Positions 1 to 6,568 of a stretch of 7,855 nt of DNA are shown piece after piece. How positions within the stretch are numbered: position 1 is the first letter of the stretch; every line of letters begins with the position of its first letter. Where the stretch lies: positions 1 to 7,855 of the forward strand of contig CAIUZU010000166.1 in assembly GCA_903903705.1 (NCBI GenBank). Direction: 5' to 3'. The notes under the pieces are model-generated. The model had not been told where the DNA came from. It searched no databases and saw nothing but the letters and a program-made list of their open reading frames with translations. This DNA comes from an uncultured Helicobacteraceae bacterium. GTDB lineage: Bacteria; Campylobacterota; Campylobacteria; Campylobacterales; Sulfurimonadaceae. Position numbers and translations under genes: made by a program.

Positions 1-765
1 AAATGGGGGTGCAACTTTATTTTTTATAACTTTTGCTTTAACACGATTTCCTATTTGACTCTCTCCCTGTTTAAGAGAAGCAATACGTCTAACATCAATG
101 CGAACTGAAGCGTAAAACTTAAGTGCATTTCCGCCTGTCGTTGTCTCCGGAGAACCATAACCCATCATACCGATTTTCATACGAATCTGATTTATAAATA
201 TAACCGTACAGTTCATCTTATGTAAAATACCTGTCAATTTACGAAGTGCTTTTGACATGAGGCGTGCTTGTACGCCCACGTTTTGATCCGACATTTCACC
301 TTCGATCTCAGATTTTGGGGTAAGTGCCGCAACTGAGTCGATAACTATCAGATCAATAGCGCCGCTGCGGGCAATCGTTTCAACGATGTCAAGTGCCTGT
401 TCACCGTAATCAGGCTGAGATACGAGCAGATTATTAACATCTACTCCAAGGTTTTTTGCATATCCGACATCAAGCGCATGTTCTGCATCTATAAATGCAC
501 AAACACCGCCTGCTTTTTGGCACTCTGCCGTTATTTGAAGTGCTAAAGTCGTTTTTCCGGAGCTTTCAGGTCCATATATTTCAACAACTCTGCCTTGCGG
601 TACTCCGCCGATACCGAGTGCTAAATCAAGACCGAGAGAGCCTGTGCTAATTGATGCTATTGGAACGATTTCCTTATCTCCAAGTCGCATCAAAGCACCT
701 TTGCCAAATGCCTTATCAATCTGTTTCATAGCTAAGTCTAATGATTTTTGTTTATTTGCGTCCAT
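1..765 (-). CDS. recA: RecA recombinase, 5' part only (runs off left edge)
   Basis: RecA forms ATP-dependent filaments on single-stranded DNA in the cytoplasm and catalyses strand exchange in homologous recombination and repair. The minus strand from ATG at 765 reads open for 255 codons to the window edge, about three quarters of the usual 345-350 residues. Visible landmarks are the Walker A loop GPESSGKTT at residues 65-73 with Lys71, the Walker B strand LIVIDS at 139-144, the L1 region EGEMSDQN around 155-162, and the L2 region with [17 protein letters not shown] around 204-220. The N-terminus [12 protein letters not shown] is typical of the family, and a purine-rich ribosome site (AAAGAGAG) precedes the ATG. 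The missing part is the C-terminal end of the core and the C-terminal domain. It is divergent from mqnD. No LexA-type box (CTGT-N8-ACAG) is visible upstream, in keeping with the general absence of LexA in Campylobacterota. Identification is essentially certain. Confidence 0.98.
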   Translation of the reverse strand, partial: MDANKQKSLDLAMKQIDKAFGKGALMRLGDKEIVPIASISTGSLGLDLALGIGGVPQGRVVEIYGPESSGKTTLALQITAECQKAGGVCAFIDAEHALDVGYAKNLGVDVNNLLVSQPDYGEQALDIVETIARSGAIDLIVIDSVAALTPKSEIEGEMSDQNVGVQARLMSKALRKLTGILHKMNCTVIFINQIRMKIGMMGYGSPETTTGGNALKFYASVRIDVRRIASLKQGESQIGNRVKAKVIKNKVAPPF

Positions 766-795
766 TTTCGGCTCTCTTTTATTAAATTTAGACTT

Positions 796-801
796 ATTAT
801 A
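796..801 (-). promoter_or_regulatory. Putative -10 box of recA (TATAAT)
   Basis: The minus strand reads TATAAT exactly at 801 down to 796, about 30 bases upstream of the recA ATG. That would give a leader of roughly 20-25 bases holding the ribosome site. No convincing -35 hexamer lies 17 bases further upstream, which is normal for sigma-70 promoters of this group, where the -10 box dominates. The spacer is AT-rich, so chance matches are possible. Confidence 0.45.
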
Positions 802-848
802 TGTTAATTTTATAGTTTCATTTAAAAATATTGCAAATTGACATATTT

Positions 849-871
849 TTTATATAGAAATTCCATATAAA
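849..871. repeat. Near-perfect 23-bp palindrome in the recA-mqnD spacer
   Basis: Bases 849-859 and 861-871 are inverted complements around a central A at 860, with ten of eleven pairs matching (only 856/864 fails). The outer arms are TTTATAT and ATATAAA and the inner part is GAA-A-TTC. It lies about 50 bases upstream of the likely mqnD transcription start and about 70 upstream of that of recA, so an operator for a dimeric regulator is possible. AT-richness raises the chance of a random palindrome, though the matched GAA/TTC core is less easily random. No known regulator can be assigned. Confidence 0.4.
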
Positions 872-897
872 TTGGTGTGATTTTATCCTTATTTGGT

Positions 898-903
898 TAA
901 AAT
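898..903 (+). promoter_or_regulatory. Possible -10 box for the mqnD-fliQ-murB operon (TAAAAT)
   Basis: TAAAAT at 898-903 sits 34 bases before the mqnD ATG and is the best -10-like hexamer close to the gene. TTGGTG at 872-877 is a poor -35 at an unfavourable 20-base spacing. The assignment rests on position and a five-of-six match only. The operon must have a promoter in this spacer, because the gene upstream is divergent. Confidence 0.3.
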
Positions 904-937
904 TTAGTTTATATTTGAATCTCTATTTGTATAGGTA

Positions 938-1807
938 ATGAATTTGAAAAAAACACTTATTGCTCACTCACCAGATGCTGATGACGTATTTATGTACTAT
1001 GCCATAAAATTTGGCTGGATAGATATGGAGGGTGTCAAGTTTGAGAATATTGCAGAAGATATTCAAACTCTTAACGAAAAGGCACTGAGTGGCGTTTATG
1101 AAATAGTGGCTATAAGTTTTGCACTTTACCCTCATATTAGAGAAGATTATGCTCTGCTTCGCACTGCTGTAAGTTTCGGTGACGGTTATGGTCCTAAAAT
1201 CATCAGAAAAAAAGATGTTAAGCTCAAACGCAATTTTAAAGTTGCCCTAAGCGGAGAACATACGACAAATGCGATGCTTTTTCGTATTGCTTATCCTGAT
1301 GCCAGAGTTACTTATATGAACTTTTTAGAGATTGAACAGGCTGTTCTTGAGGGCAAGGTGGATGCAGGCGTTTTAATACATGAGAGTATTTTAACCTACG
1401 ACAGCGAGCTTGAGGTGGAGCGTGAGATGTGGGATATTTGGCAAGAACTCTCAGGAGGAGATCTTCCTCTTCCTCTTGGAGGAATGGCGATTAGCCGCTC
1501 AATTCCTCTCAATAAAGCCATAGAATATGAAGCTACTTTAACAAAAGCCGTGCATGTCGCAAGAGAGCATAAGCAGAAGTTGTCTCAGATGCTTTTAGAG
1601 AGAGATTTGGTTCGCATTGATGCTCCGACACTTGATAAATATCTTGAGCTTTATGCAAATGATGACTCTATAACACTAAGCGAGATTCAGTACAGAGCGA
1701 TAAATAAACTATTCGAGATTGGCTATAAACACGGTTTTTACGACTCTCTTGTAAAAGTTCAGGATTTTATAATACCGACCGAGTATAAAGAATTGAGAAA
1801 CTCATAA
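938..1807 (+). CDS. mqnD: 1,4-dihydroxy-6-naphthoate synthase (futalosine pathway of menaquinone synthesis)
   Basis: MqnD converts cyclic dehypoxanthinyl futalosine to 1,4-dihydroxy-6-naphthoate, a late step in making menaquinone by the futalosine route, which Campylobacterota use instead of the classical Men pathway. The 289-residue protein has the two-lobed periplasmic-binding-protein-like fold of the MqnA/MqnD family but no signal peptide, so it should be cytoplasmic. Family landmarks are HSPDADDVFMYYA near residues 10-22 (matching SPCPNDTF of Thermus MqnD), EDIQTLNEKAL at 40-50, SGEHTT at 105-110, the active-site-like IHES at 147-150 with His148, and LPLPLGG about 25 residues later. HTT and IHES favour MqnD over MqnA. 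The ribosome site ATAGG ends only two bases before ATG 938. An in-frame TTG at 944 has better spacing, so the start could be two codons later. The stop overlaps the fliQ ATG by one base. Confidence 0.9.
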   Translation: MNLKKTLIAHSPDADDVFMYYAIKFGWIDMEGVKFENIAEDIQTLNEKALSGVYEIVAISFALYPHIREDYALLRTAVSFGDGYGPKIIRKKDVKLKRNFKVALSGEHTTNAMLFRIAYPDARVTYMNFLEIEQAVLEGKVDAGVLIHESILTYDSELEVEREMWDIWQELSGGDLPLPLGGMAISRSIPLNKAIEYEATLTKAVHVAREHKQKLSQMLLERDLVRIDAPTLDKYLELYANDDSITLSEIQYRAINKLFEIGYKHGFYDSLVKVQDFIIPTEYKELRNS

Positions 1808-2073
1808 TGGAAGCAAAACTCATAACGTTAGGAATTGAAACATTTAAAGTAGCTCTGCTACTATCACTTCCGGGACTCTTAACCGGTATGTTTATAGGTT
1901 TGGCAGTAAGTATATTTCAAGCAACGACACAGATTAATGAGATGACACTCTCGTTTATTCCTAAGATTGTCGGTATTGTGATTGTTGTAATTTTGACAAT
2001 GCCATGGATGTTAAACACCATGATAGATTTTTCAACAAATATATTCAATATGATGCCAACATTTGTAGAGTGA
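1807..2073 (+). CDS. fliQ: Flagellar type III export apparatus protein FliQ
   Basis: FliQ is a small inner-membrane subunit of the flagellar type III export gate. Several copies assemble with FliP and FliR at the base of the flagellum. The 88-residue length is standard. Two hydrophobic helices are visible at about residues 13-36 and 54-72, joined by the hallmark stretch SIFQATTQINEMTLSFIPKI at 35-54, with PWML just after (66-69). The ATG overlaps the mqnD stop as TAATG and its own stop overlaps the murB ATG as TGATG, so it is probably translated by coupling. No strong ribosome site stands before it. The neighbours are metabolic, not flagellar. Next to murB is a known location for fliQ in Campylobacter, as far as I recall. 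The flagellar (not virulence SctS) assignment follows from the sequence and the absence of other secretion genes. Confidence 0.95.
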   Translation: MEAKLITLGIETFKVALLLSLPGLLTGMFIGLAVSIFQATTQINEMTLSFIPKIVGIVIVVILTMPWMLNTMIDFSTNIFNMMPTFVE

Positions 2074-2900
2074 TGAAAAAACAGCATATCAACTTCTCTA
2101 AATTCTCTTCAATTAAAATCGGAGAAGAGTTGGATGTTTCGATACTTGAAGATTGCACGGCAGAGTATAAAAATCACTATATCATAGGCTCATGTAATAA
2201 TATCTTGATAGGCACACAGCCGCCACCGCTTCTAAAACTCTCTAAAAAATATGATTATATAAAAATAGAAAATAACTCTCTAAAAATCGGTGCTGCGACA
2301 CCATCGGGAAAGATTGCTTCGTTTTGTAAAAAAAATAATATTGCAGATTTCGAGTTTTTATCACATCTCCCGGGAACTTTAGGCGGTCTTGTTTTTATGA
2401 ATGCAGGGCTTAAAGAGTATGAGATATTTAATAACCTTATATCCATAAACACATGCGGCGGTAATTTAAAAAAAGAAGAGATCTCTTATGGATATAGATT
2501 TACCGATATAAAAACTCCTATTTTAGAAGCTAATTTTGAACTCAGATTTGGATTTGATGAAGAAAAACTTGCAATGTTTAAAGCTATGCGATCAAATCAA
2601 CCCTCAAAACCGAGTGCCGGAAGCTGTTTTAAAAATCCTGAAGGAGATTATGCGGGCAGAGTTATTGAAGCAGTCGGCTTAAAGGGTTTTAGAGTCGGTG
2701 GAATGGAGTTTAGCAAAGAGCATGCAAATTTTTTGGTCAATGTTGAAAACGGAACTTTTGACGAAGCAATCTTTTTGATTCAAGAGGCACAAAAAAGAGT
2801 TTACGAAAAATTTAAAATTTGGCTTGAATGTGAGATTGCAGTTTTAGATAAAAGGTATATGGGCAAGAGCTCGCCGCTTTTAAATCCCTACAAAGAGTAG
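2073..2900 (+). CDS. murB: UDP-N-acetylenolpyruvoylglucosamine reductase
   Basis: MurB is a cytoplasmic FAD enzyme that reduces UDP-GlcNAc-enolpyruvate to UDP-MurNAc with NADPH, the second committed step of peptidoglycan synthesis. From ATG 2073 the protein has 275 residues, close to the short form found in Campylobacter and Helicobacter. Landmarks are FSKFSSIKIG at 8-17, a FAD-loop segment IIGSCNNILIG at 37-47, HLPGTLGGLVFMNAG at 98-112, Tyr-Arg at 141-142, AGSCFKNP at 182-189 with the catalytic Ser184, SKEHANFLVN at 214-223, and the C-terminal IWLECEI at 249-255 supplying the catalytic Glu. An earlier in-frame ATG at 2004 lies inside fliQ and adds residues unlike MurB, so 2073 is preferred. 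The FAD loop differs from the usual GGGSN. It is the last gene of the operon and ends three bases from the nifU stop. Confidence 0.95.
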   Translation: MKKQHINFSKFSSIKIGEELDVSILEDCTAEYKNHYIIGSCNNILIGTQPPPLLKLSKKYDYIKIENNSLKIGAATPSGKIASFCKKNNIADFEFLSHLPGTLGGLVFMNAGLKEYEIFNNLISINTCGGNLKKEEISYGYRFTDIKTPILEANFELRFGFDEEKLAMFKAMRSNQPSKPSAGSCFKNPEGDYAGRVIEAVGLKGFRVGGMEFSKEHANFLVNVENGTFDEAIFLIQEAQKRVYEKFKIWLECEIAVLDKRYMGKSSPLLNPYKE

Positions 2901-2903
2901 GAA

Positions 2904-3878
2904 TTAAATAGGCAGAACCCTGATTTTTTTAGAAAGTTTCTCTTTTAGAGTTGCTTCAATTGCGTAAAGAGTTCCTGTAGCAGAACTTGCACATCCGTTA
3001 CATGCACCCAAATATCTGATATAAACATCAACATACTCTTCAGTCGGTTTTACATCTATAACTTCCATGTTTCCACCATCCATTATAAGAAATTGACGAA
3101 CATTCTCATCAATTACGGCATCAATTGCTTTAATCTGTTGTACCAAAGTCATTGACTCAAAACTGCCTTTTGAGCCTGCATCGGCTGCTGCTTTCATCTT
3201 CTCTTCATCCATCTCACGACGTGTATCTCTTAAAATATCCACTAGATAGTACTCCCTTTTTTCATGTCCACCCGGTCTTATACAGCTTTTACAAAAACCG
3301 CCGGCTTTCGTATAATCAGTAATCTGCTCAATCGTTGTTAAGTCGTTTAGTTTGATAACCTCTTGCAGAGTTTTTAAACTAACCCTAGCACACTCACAAA
3401 CGATAATTTCCTCTTCAAAACTCTCTGAATCAACACCCATGTAAAGCCCTGCAGCCTTTTTGATAACATCATAAGCCATAACCGAGCAGTGCATCTTTTG
3501 AGGTGGAACCGCAGGAATCTCAGGGCTGTCGCGAAGAGCAAATTCAACATCGATATTTGTAATCTTTACAGCTTCTTTGACGGTTTTTCCGATACAGAGC
3601 TCAGTCATAATATCTGAACTTGCTATTGCCGTTCCACACCCAAAACTTTTAAACTTAGAGTTTACGATTATGTCTGTTTTTGGGTCAACTTCCCAATAAA
3701 GACGAACAGCATCCCCACAGCTCTCCGCACCGAAATCGGCAACGATAAGTCTGTTTCCATGCTCTGCTGCTTCTTGTTCCGTAATCTCGCCTTGATGATT
3801 TGGGTTATTCATCAGCGTTGTTACTTTATTTGAGTACGCATCCCATAAAGATGCACCCAGTAAGTCATTTTTTGCCAT
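2904..3878 (-). CDS. nifU: Modular Fe-S cluster scaffold NifU
   Basis: NifU receives sulfur from NifS, builds transient Fe-S clusters and passes them to apo-proteins in the cytoplasm. The 324 residues show the full three-domain layout. The IscU-like N-terminal scaffold spans about 1-150, with Cys54 followed by Asp56, Cys81 and Cys131. The central Bfd-type [2Fe-2S] domain spans about 157-212, with CEC at 161-163 and CKSC at 196-199. The C-terminal Nfu domain spans about 245-324, with CNGC at 293-296. All expected ligands are present. The start at 3878 has a strong AGGAGA ribosome site at 3893-3888. It lies 20 bases downstream of nifS in the same operon. There are no nitrogenase genes here, and in this phylum NifU/NifS are known as general Fe-S assembly proteins (essential in Helicobacter pylori), so a housekeeping role is inferred. 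Confidence 0.96.
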   Translation of the reverse strand: MAKNDLLGASLWDAYSNKVTTLMNNPNHQGEITEQEAAEHGNRLIVADFGAESCGDAVRLYWEVDPKTDIIVNSKFKSFGCGTAIASSDIMTELCIGKTVKEAVKITNIDVEFALRDSPEIPAVPPQKMHCSVMAYDVIKKAAGLYMGVDSESFEEEIIVCECARVSLKTLQEVIKLNDLTTIEQITDYTKAGGFCKSCIRPGGHEKREYYLVDILRDTRREMDEEKMKAAADAGSKGSFESMTLVQQIKAIDAVIDENVRQFLIMDGGNMEVIDVKPTEEYVDVYIRYLGACNGCASSATGTLYAIEATLKEKLSKKIRVLPI

Positions 3879-3887
3879 GGTAGTAAT

Positions 3888-3893
3888 TCTCCT
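3888..3893 (-). promoter_or_regulatory. Strong ribosome binding site of nifU (AGGAGA)
   Basis: The minus strand carries AGGAGA nine bases before the nifU ATG at 3878, in the 20-base gap after the nifS stop. It is the best Shine-Dalgarno match in the window and indicates that nifU is initiated independently, not only by coupling to nifS. Confidence 0.8.
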
Positions 3894-3898
3894 AATTT

Positions 3899-5140
<1,242 letters not shown>

Positions 5141-5142
5141 TT

Positions 5143-5159
5143 AAGACAATTTTTGTCTT
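5143..5159. repeat. Perfect inverted repeat in the nifS leader
   Basis: AAGACAA at 5143-5149 and TTGTCTT at 5153-5159 are exact inverted complements with a three-base spacer, all seven pairs matching. The site lies 33 bases upstream of the nifS start, just downstream of or overlapping the likely transcription start. It could be a repressor operator or a small hairpin (seven pairs, three-base loop) in the nifS leader. It has no trailing U run in the nifS direction, so it is not a terminator. Two G/C pairs interrupt the AT background, which makes chance less likely. Confidence 0.5.
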
Positions 5160-5174
5160 CTTTATATTTTTGAT

Positions 5175-5180
5175 ATCATA
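5175..5180 (-). promoter_or_regulatory. Possible -10 box of nifS (TATGAT)
   Basis: On the minus strand TATGAT at 5180-5175 matches five of six bases of the consensus and would place transcription start near 5168, giving a leader of about 58 bases. TATAAA at 5166-5161 is an alternative. No good -35 is visible for either. The box coincides with the left arm of the inverted repeat at 5175-5198, so a protein bound there would block it. Confidence 0.35.
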
Positions 5181-5198
5181 ATAAGTTTGTTATTTGAT
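5175..5198. repeat. Bulged 24-bp inverted repeat overlapping the nifS promoter region
   Basis: ATCA (5175-5178) pairs with TGAT (5195-5198) and AATAA (5180-5184) with TTATT (5190-5194), nine pairs in all around a GTTTG centre, with the T at 5179 as the only unpaired base. The site lies between the divergent nifS gene and the unrecognised gene at 5275. Its AT-rich form loosely resembles Fur-type boxes, and iron control of Fe-S assembly genes would make sense, but the match is not close enough to assign Fur. Confidence 0.35.
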
Positions 5199-5236
5199 TA
5201 AGCTTAAATGAAACTGTACTTATGGAATATTTAAGC

Positions 5237-5242
5237 TATAAT
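5237..5242 (+). promoter_or_regulatory. Putative -10 box for the 5275 gene (TATAAT)
   Basis: An exact TATAAT lies 32 bases before the ATG at 5275, predicting a leader of about 25 bases that contains the AGGA ribosome site at 5264-5267. The -35 position (CTGTAC at 5214-5219) is weak. The preceding TTAAGC repeats the TTAAGC at 5198-5203. Confidence 0.5.
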
Positions 5243-5274
5243 TATATCAATATAACCAAAAATAGGAATAATTT

Positions 5275-5778
5275 ATGTGCAATTTTAACAAACAAAATGA
5301 CGATACAAAAGCATTTATACATCTTTTAATGCAAAAATGTGCAGAGGCAGTCGGCGGCACTAACTATCTTTTAGGCTTGATTGAAGCAATGAAAGAGAAA
5401 AAACCAAATGCTCTTATACATAGCGCATGCAAGATTGATTCAAAAGAGCTTGTAATCAAATGGAATAAAATAGTTTTTAAAGACAAATTTGATATTTTAG
5501 AAGAGATTGTACGCTCTCACAAAAGTTCAGAAAATCAAGATTTTAATCTACTCAAAAATGATAGCTTAAAAAAACAGAAAAAGATTTTAAACATGGTAAA
5601 AACTTTAACACCTATTGAATTTACGGTAATTTCAAAGGGTACTCAAGGTCATGAAGGTTTTACTTTTAAAATTTTTGAAACAGTTGAAGAAGGTTATGTA
5701 AAGATAAATCCTATATTTGCGGCAATGTTTTTTTGCTCAACAGAATATATGAAAAAAGCTCTAAAGTACGAGATTTAA
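5275..5778 (+). CDS. Uncharacterised 167-residue soluble protein, divergent from nifS
   Basis: I do not recognise this protein. It starts at ATG 5275 with AGGA seven bases upstream and an exact TATAAT box 32 bases upstream, so it looks like a real, separately transcribed gene. It has no signal peptide and no membrane helix, and should be cytoplasmic. It is lysine-rich (about 25 Lys, one Arg) with about 21 acidic residues, so it is slightly basic. The N-terminal half to about residue 82 looks helical. Residues 83-108 are polar and lysine/asparagine-rich, probably a linker or exposed helix. Residues 113-150 alternate in a strand-like pattern (PIEFTVISKGTQGHEGFTF) and are followed by a short hydrophobic helix. 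Cysteines are at 2, 22, 52 and 154, not in a paired CxxC motif. The last four bases overlap the rsuA 3' end. Position opposite nifSU might hint at shared regulation, but no function is claimed. Confidence 0.75.
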   Translation: MCNFNKQNDDTKAFIHLLMQKCAEAVGGTNYLLGLIEAMKEKKPNALIHSACKIDSKELVIKWNKIVFKDKFDILEEIVRSHKSSENQDFNLLKNDSLKKQKKILNMVKTLTPIEFTVISKGTQGHEGFTFKIFETVEEGYVKINPIFAAMFFCSTEYMKKALKYEI

Positions 5779-6458
5779 ATAACTGTTTTATATTCACCGA
5801 GTTTTAGATTTTCTACGCCAAAATCGCCAAAACTAACACGGTGAAGAGCTACGACTCGATTGCCGAGAGCTCCAAACATTCGCTTGACTTGGTGATACCT
5901 GCCTTCACAAATTTCCAGTCTTACATGTAATGGTGAGAGTATTTCCATTTTAGCACTAAGAAGCGGTTTTTTTTCTCCCTTTAATAGAAGATTTCCACTT
6001 GCAAAGATATCTGCCTCATTGCCCTTAAGCGGCTCGGCGAGTGTTGCTTCGTATACTTTTGCCACATCGCTTTTTGGGCTTGTAAGTTTATGATTTAGCT
6101 CCCCATCATCAGTAAGTAAAATCGCTCCGGTAGTATCCGCATCTAAACGCCCGATTGTTGATATTTTTGGATTTCTTCTTTGCCATCTTAGAGGAAGCAT
6201 AGAATATATAAGCACTCCACCGTCACTGTGTGAGCAGATTACGCCACTTGGTTTATTCATAAGAATGAGCAGGCTTTCATTATCAAGCGGTTCATTTTCT
6301 ACTGTTACATCGTTATGATAAGCTTTTTGTGTTACGTCAAACCCCCTAATGCCATCTACGCATACTAAATTTTTTTTCAAAAATTTCTTTGCTTCGCTTC
6401 TTGTGCAGTATCCAAGGTTTGAGAGGTGCGCATCGATTCTTTTGTAACTATTTTGCAT
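5775..6458 (-). CDS. rsuA: 16S rRNA pseudouridine synthase, RsuA/RluB family
   Basis: RsuA-family enzymes isomerise a uridine in ribosomal RNA to pseudouridine; RsuA of E. coli acts on position 516 of 16S rRNA. From ATG 6458 the protein has 227 residues. An S4 RNA-binding domain spans about 6-58 (RIDAHLSNLGYCTRSEAKKF, then VCVDG), followed by the catalytic domain with LMNKPSGVICS at 66-76, the active-site motif GRLDADTTG at 103-111 with catalytic Asp106, LLTDDGELNHKLTSP at 114-128, and EGRYHQVKRMF at 185-195. LTDDG and the YHQVKRMF form point to RsuA over RluB/E/F, but the exact target base cannot be read from sequence. An upstream ATG at 6488 would add ten residues before the S4 domain and leave a leader of about six bases from the best promoter, so 6458 is preferred. 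It is divergent from leuC. Confidence 0.9.
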   Translation of the reverse strand: MQNSYKRIDAHLSNLGYCTRSEAKKFLKKNLVCVDGIRGFDVTQKAYHNDVTVENEPLDNESLLILMNKPSGVICSHSDGGVLIYSMLPLRWQRRNPKISTIGRLDADTTGAILLTDDGELNHKLTSPKSDVAKVYEATLAEPLKGNEADIFASGNLLLKGEKKPLLSAKMEILSPLHVRLEICEGRYHQVKRMFGALGNRVVALHRVSFGDFGVENLKLGEYKTVI

Positions 6459-6500
6459 CCAAATCTCTTTTTTAAAAAATCTTATCATCTTTTGGGTTAA

Positions 6501-6506
6501 ATTATA
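6501..6506 (-). promoter_or_regulatory. Putative -10 box of rsuA (TATAAT)
   Basis: The minus strand reads TATAAT exactly at 6506-6501, with TG three bases upstream of the hexamer (one base off an extended -10). Transcription would begin near 6494, giving a leader of about 36 bases to ATG 6458. The same bases fall at the -35 position of the leuC promoter. Confidence 0.5.
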
Positions 6507-6520
6507 TACAAAATAGAAAA

Positions 6521-6529
6521 TGATATAAT
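6521..6529 (+). promoter_or_regulatory. Putative extended -10 promoter of leuC (TGATATAAT)
   Basis: TATAAT at 6524-6529 is preceded by TGA, a full extended -10 element, which can work without a -35. Transcription would begin near 6536, with a leader of about 33 bases holding AAGGA (6554-6558) ten bases before the leuC ATG. The leader is too short to hold an attenuator with a leucine-rich leader peptide, and none is seen. Confidence 0.6.
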
Positions 6530-6568
6530 CCCAAAAATTAAGAAGTAAAATCTAAGGAACTCTATATT

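Noticed and set aside
644..841. Plus-strand open frame of 65 codons over the recA start and spacer
   Set aside because: It is mostly antisense to recA, has no ribosome site, and its translation is low-complexity hydrophobic with no family resemblance.
838..871. TTGACA (838-843) and TATAAA (866-871) as a sigma-70 promoter for mqnD
   Set aside because: The spacing is 22 bases, outside the workable 15-20 range, and TATAAA is better explained as the arm of the palindrome.
2004..2072. Extended N-terminus for murB beginning inside fliQ
   Set aside because: The extra 23 residues are fliQ read in another frame and do not resemble MurB. ATG 2073 overlaps the fliQ stop in the usual coupled manner.
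2932..2950. Hairpin plus T run as a terminator for murB
   Set aside because: The stem has only three pairs (CAG/CTG), too weak for an intrinsic terminator, and it lies inside the nifU coding sequence.
5143..5159. The nifS-leader inverted repeat as a transcription terminator or riboswitch
   Set aside because: There is no U run after the stem in the nifS direction, and the 58-base leader is too short and simple for a known riboswitch.
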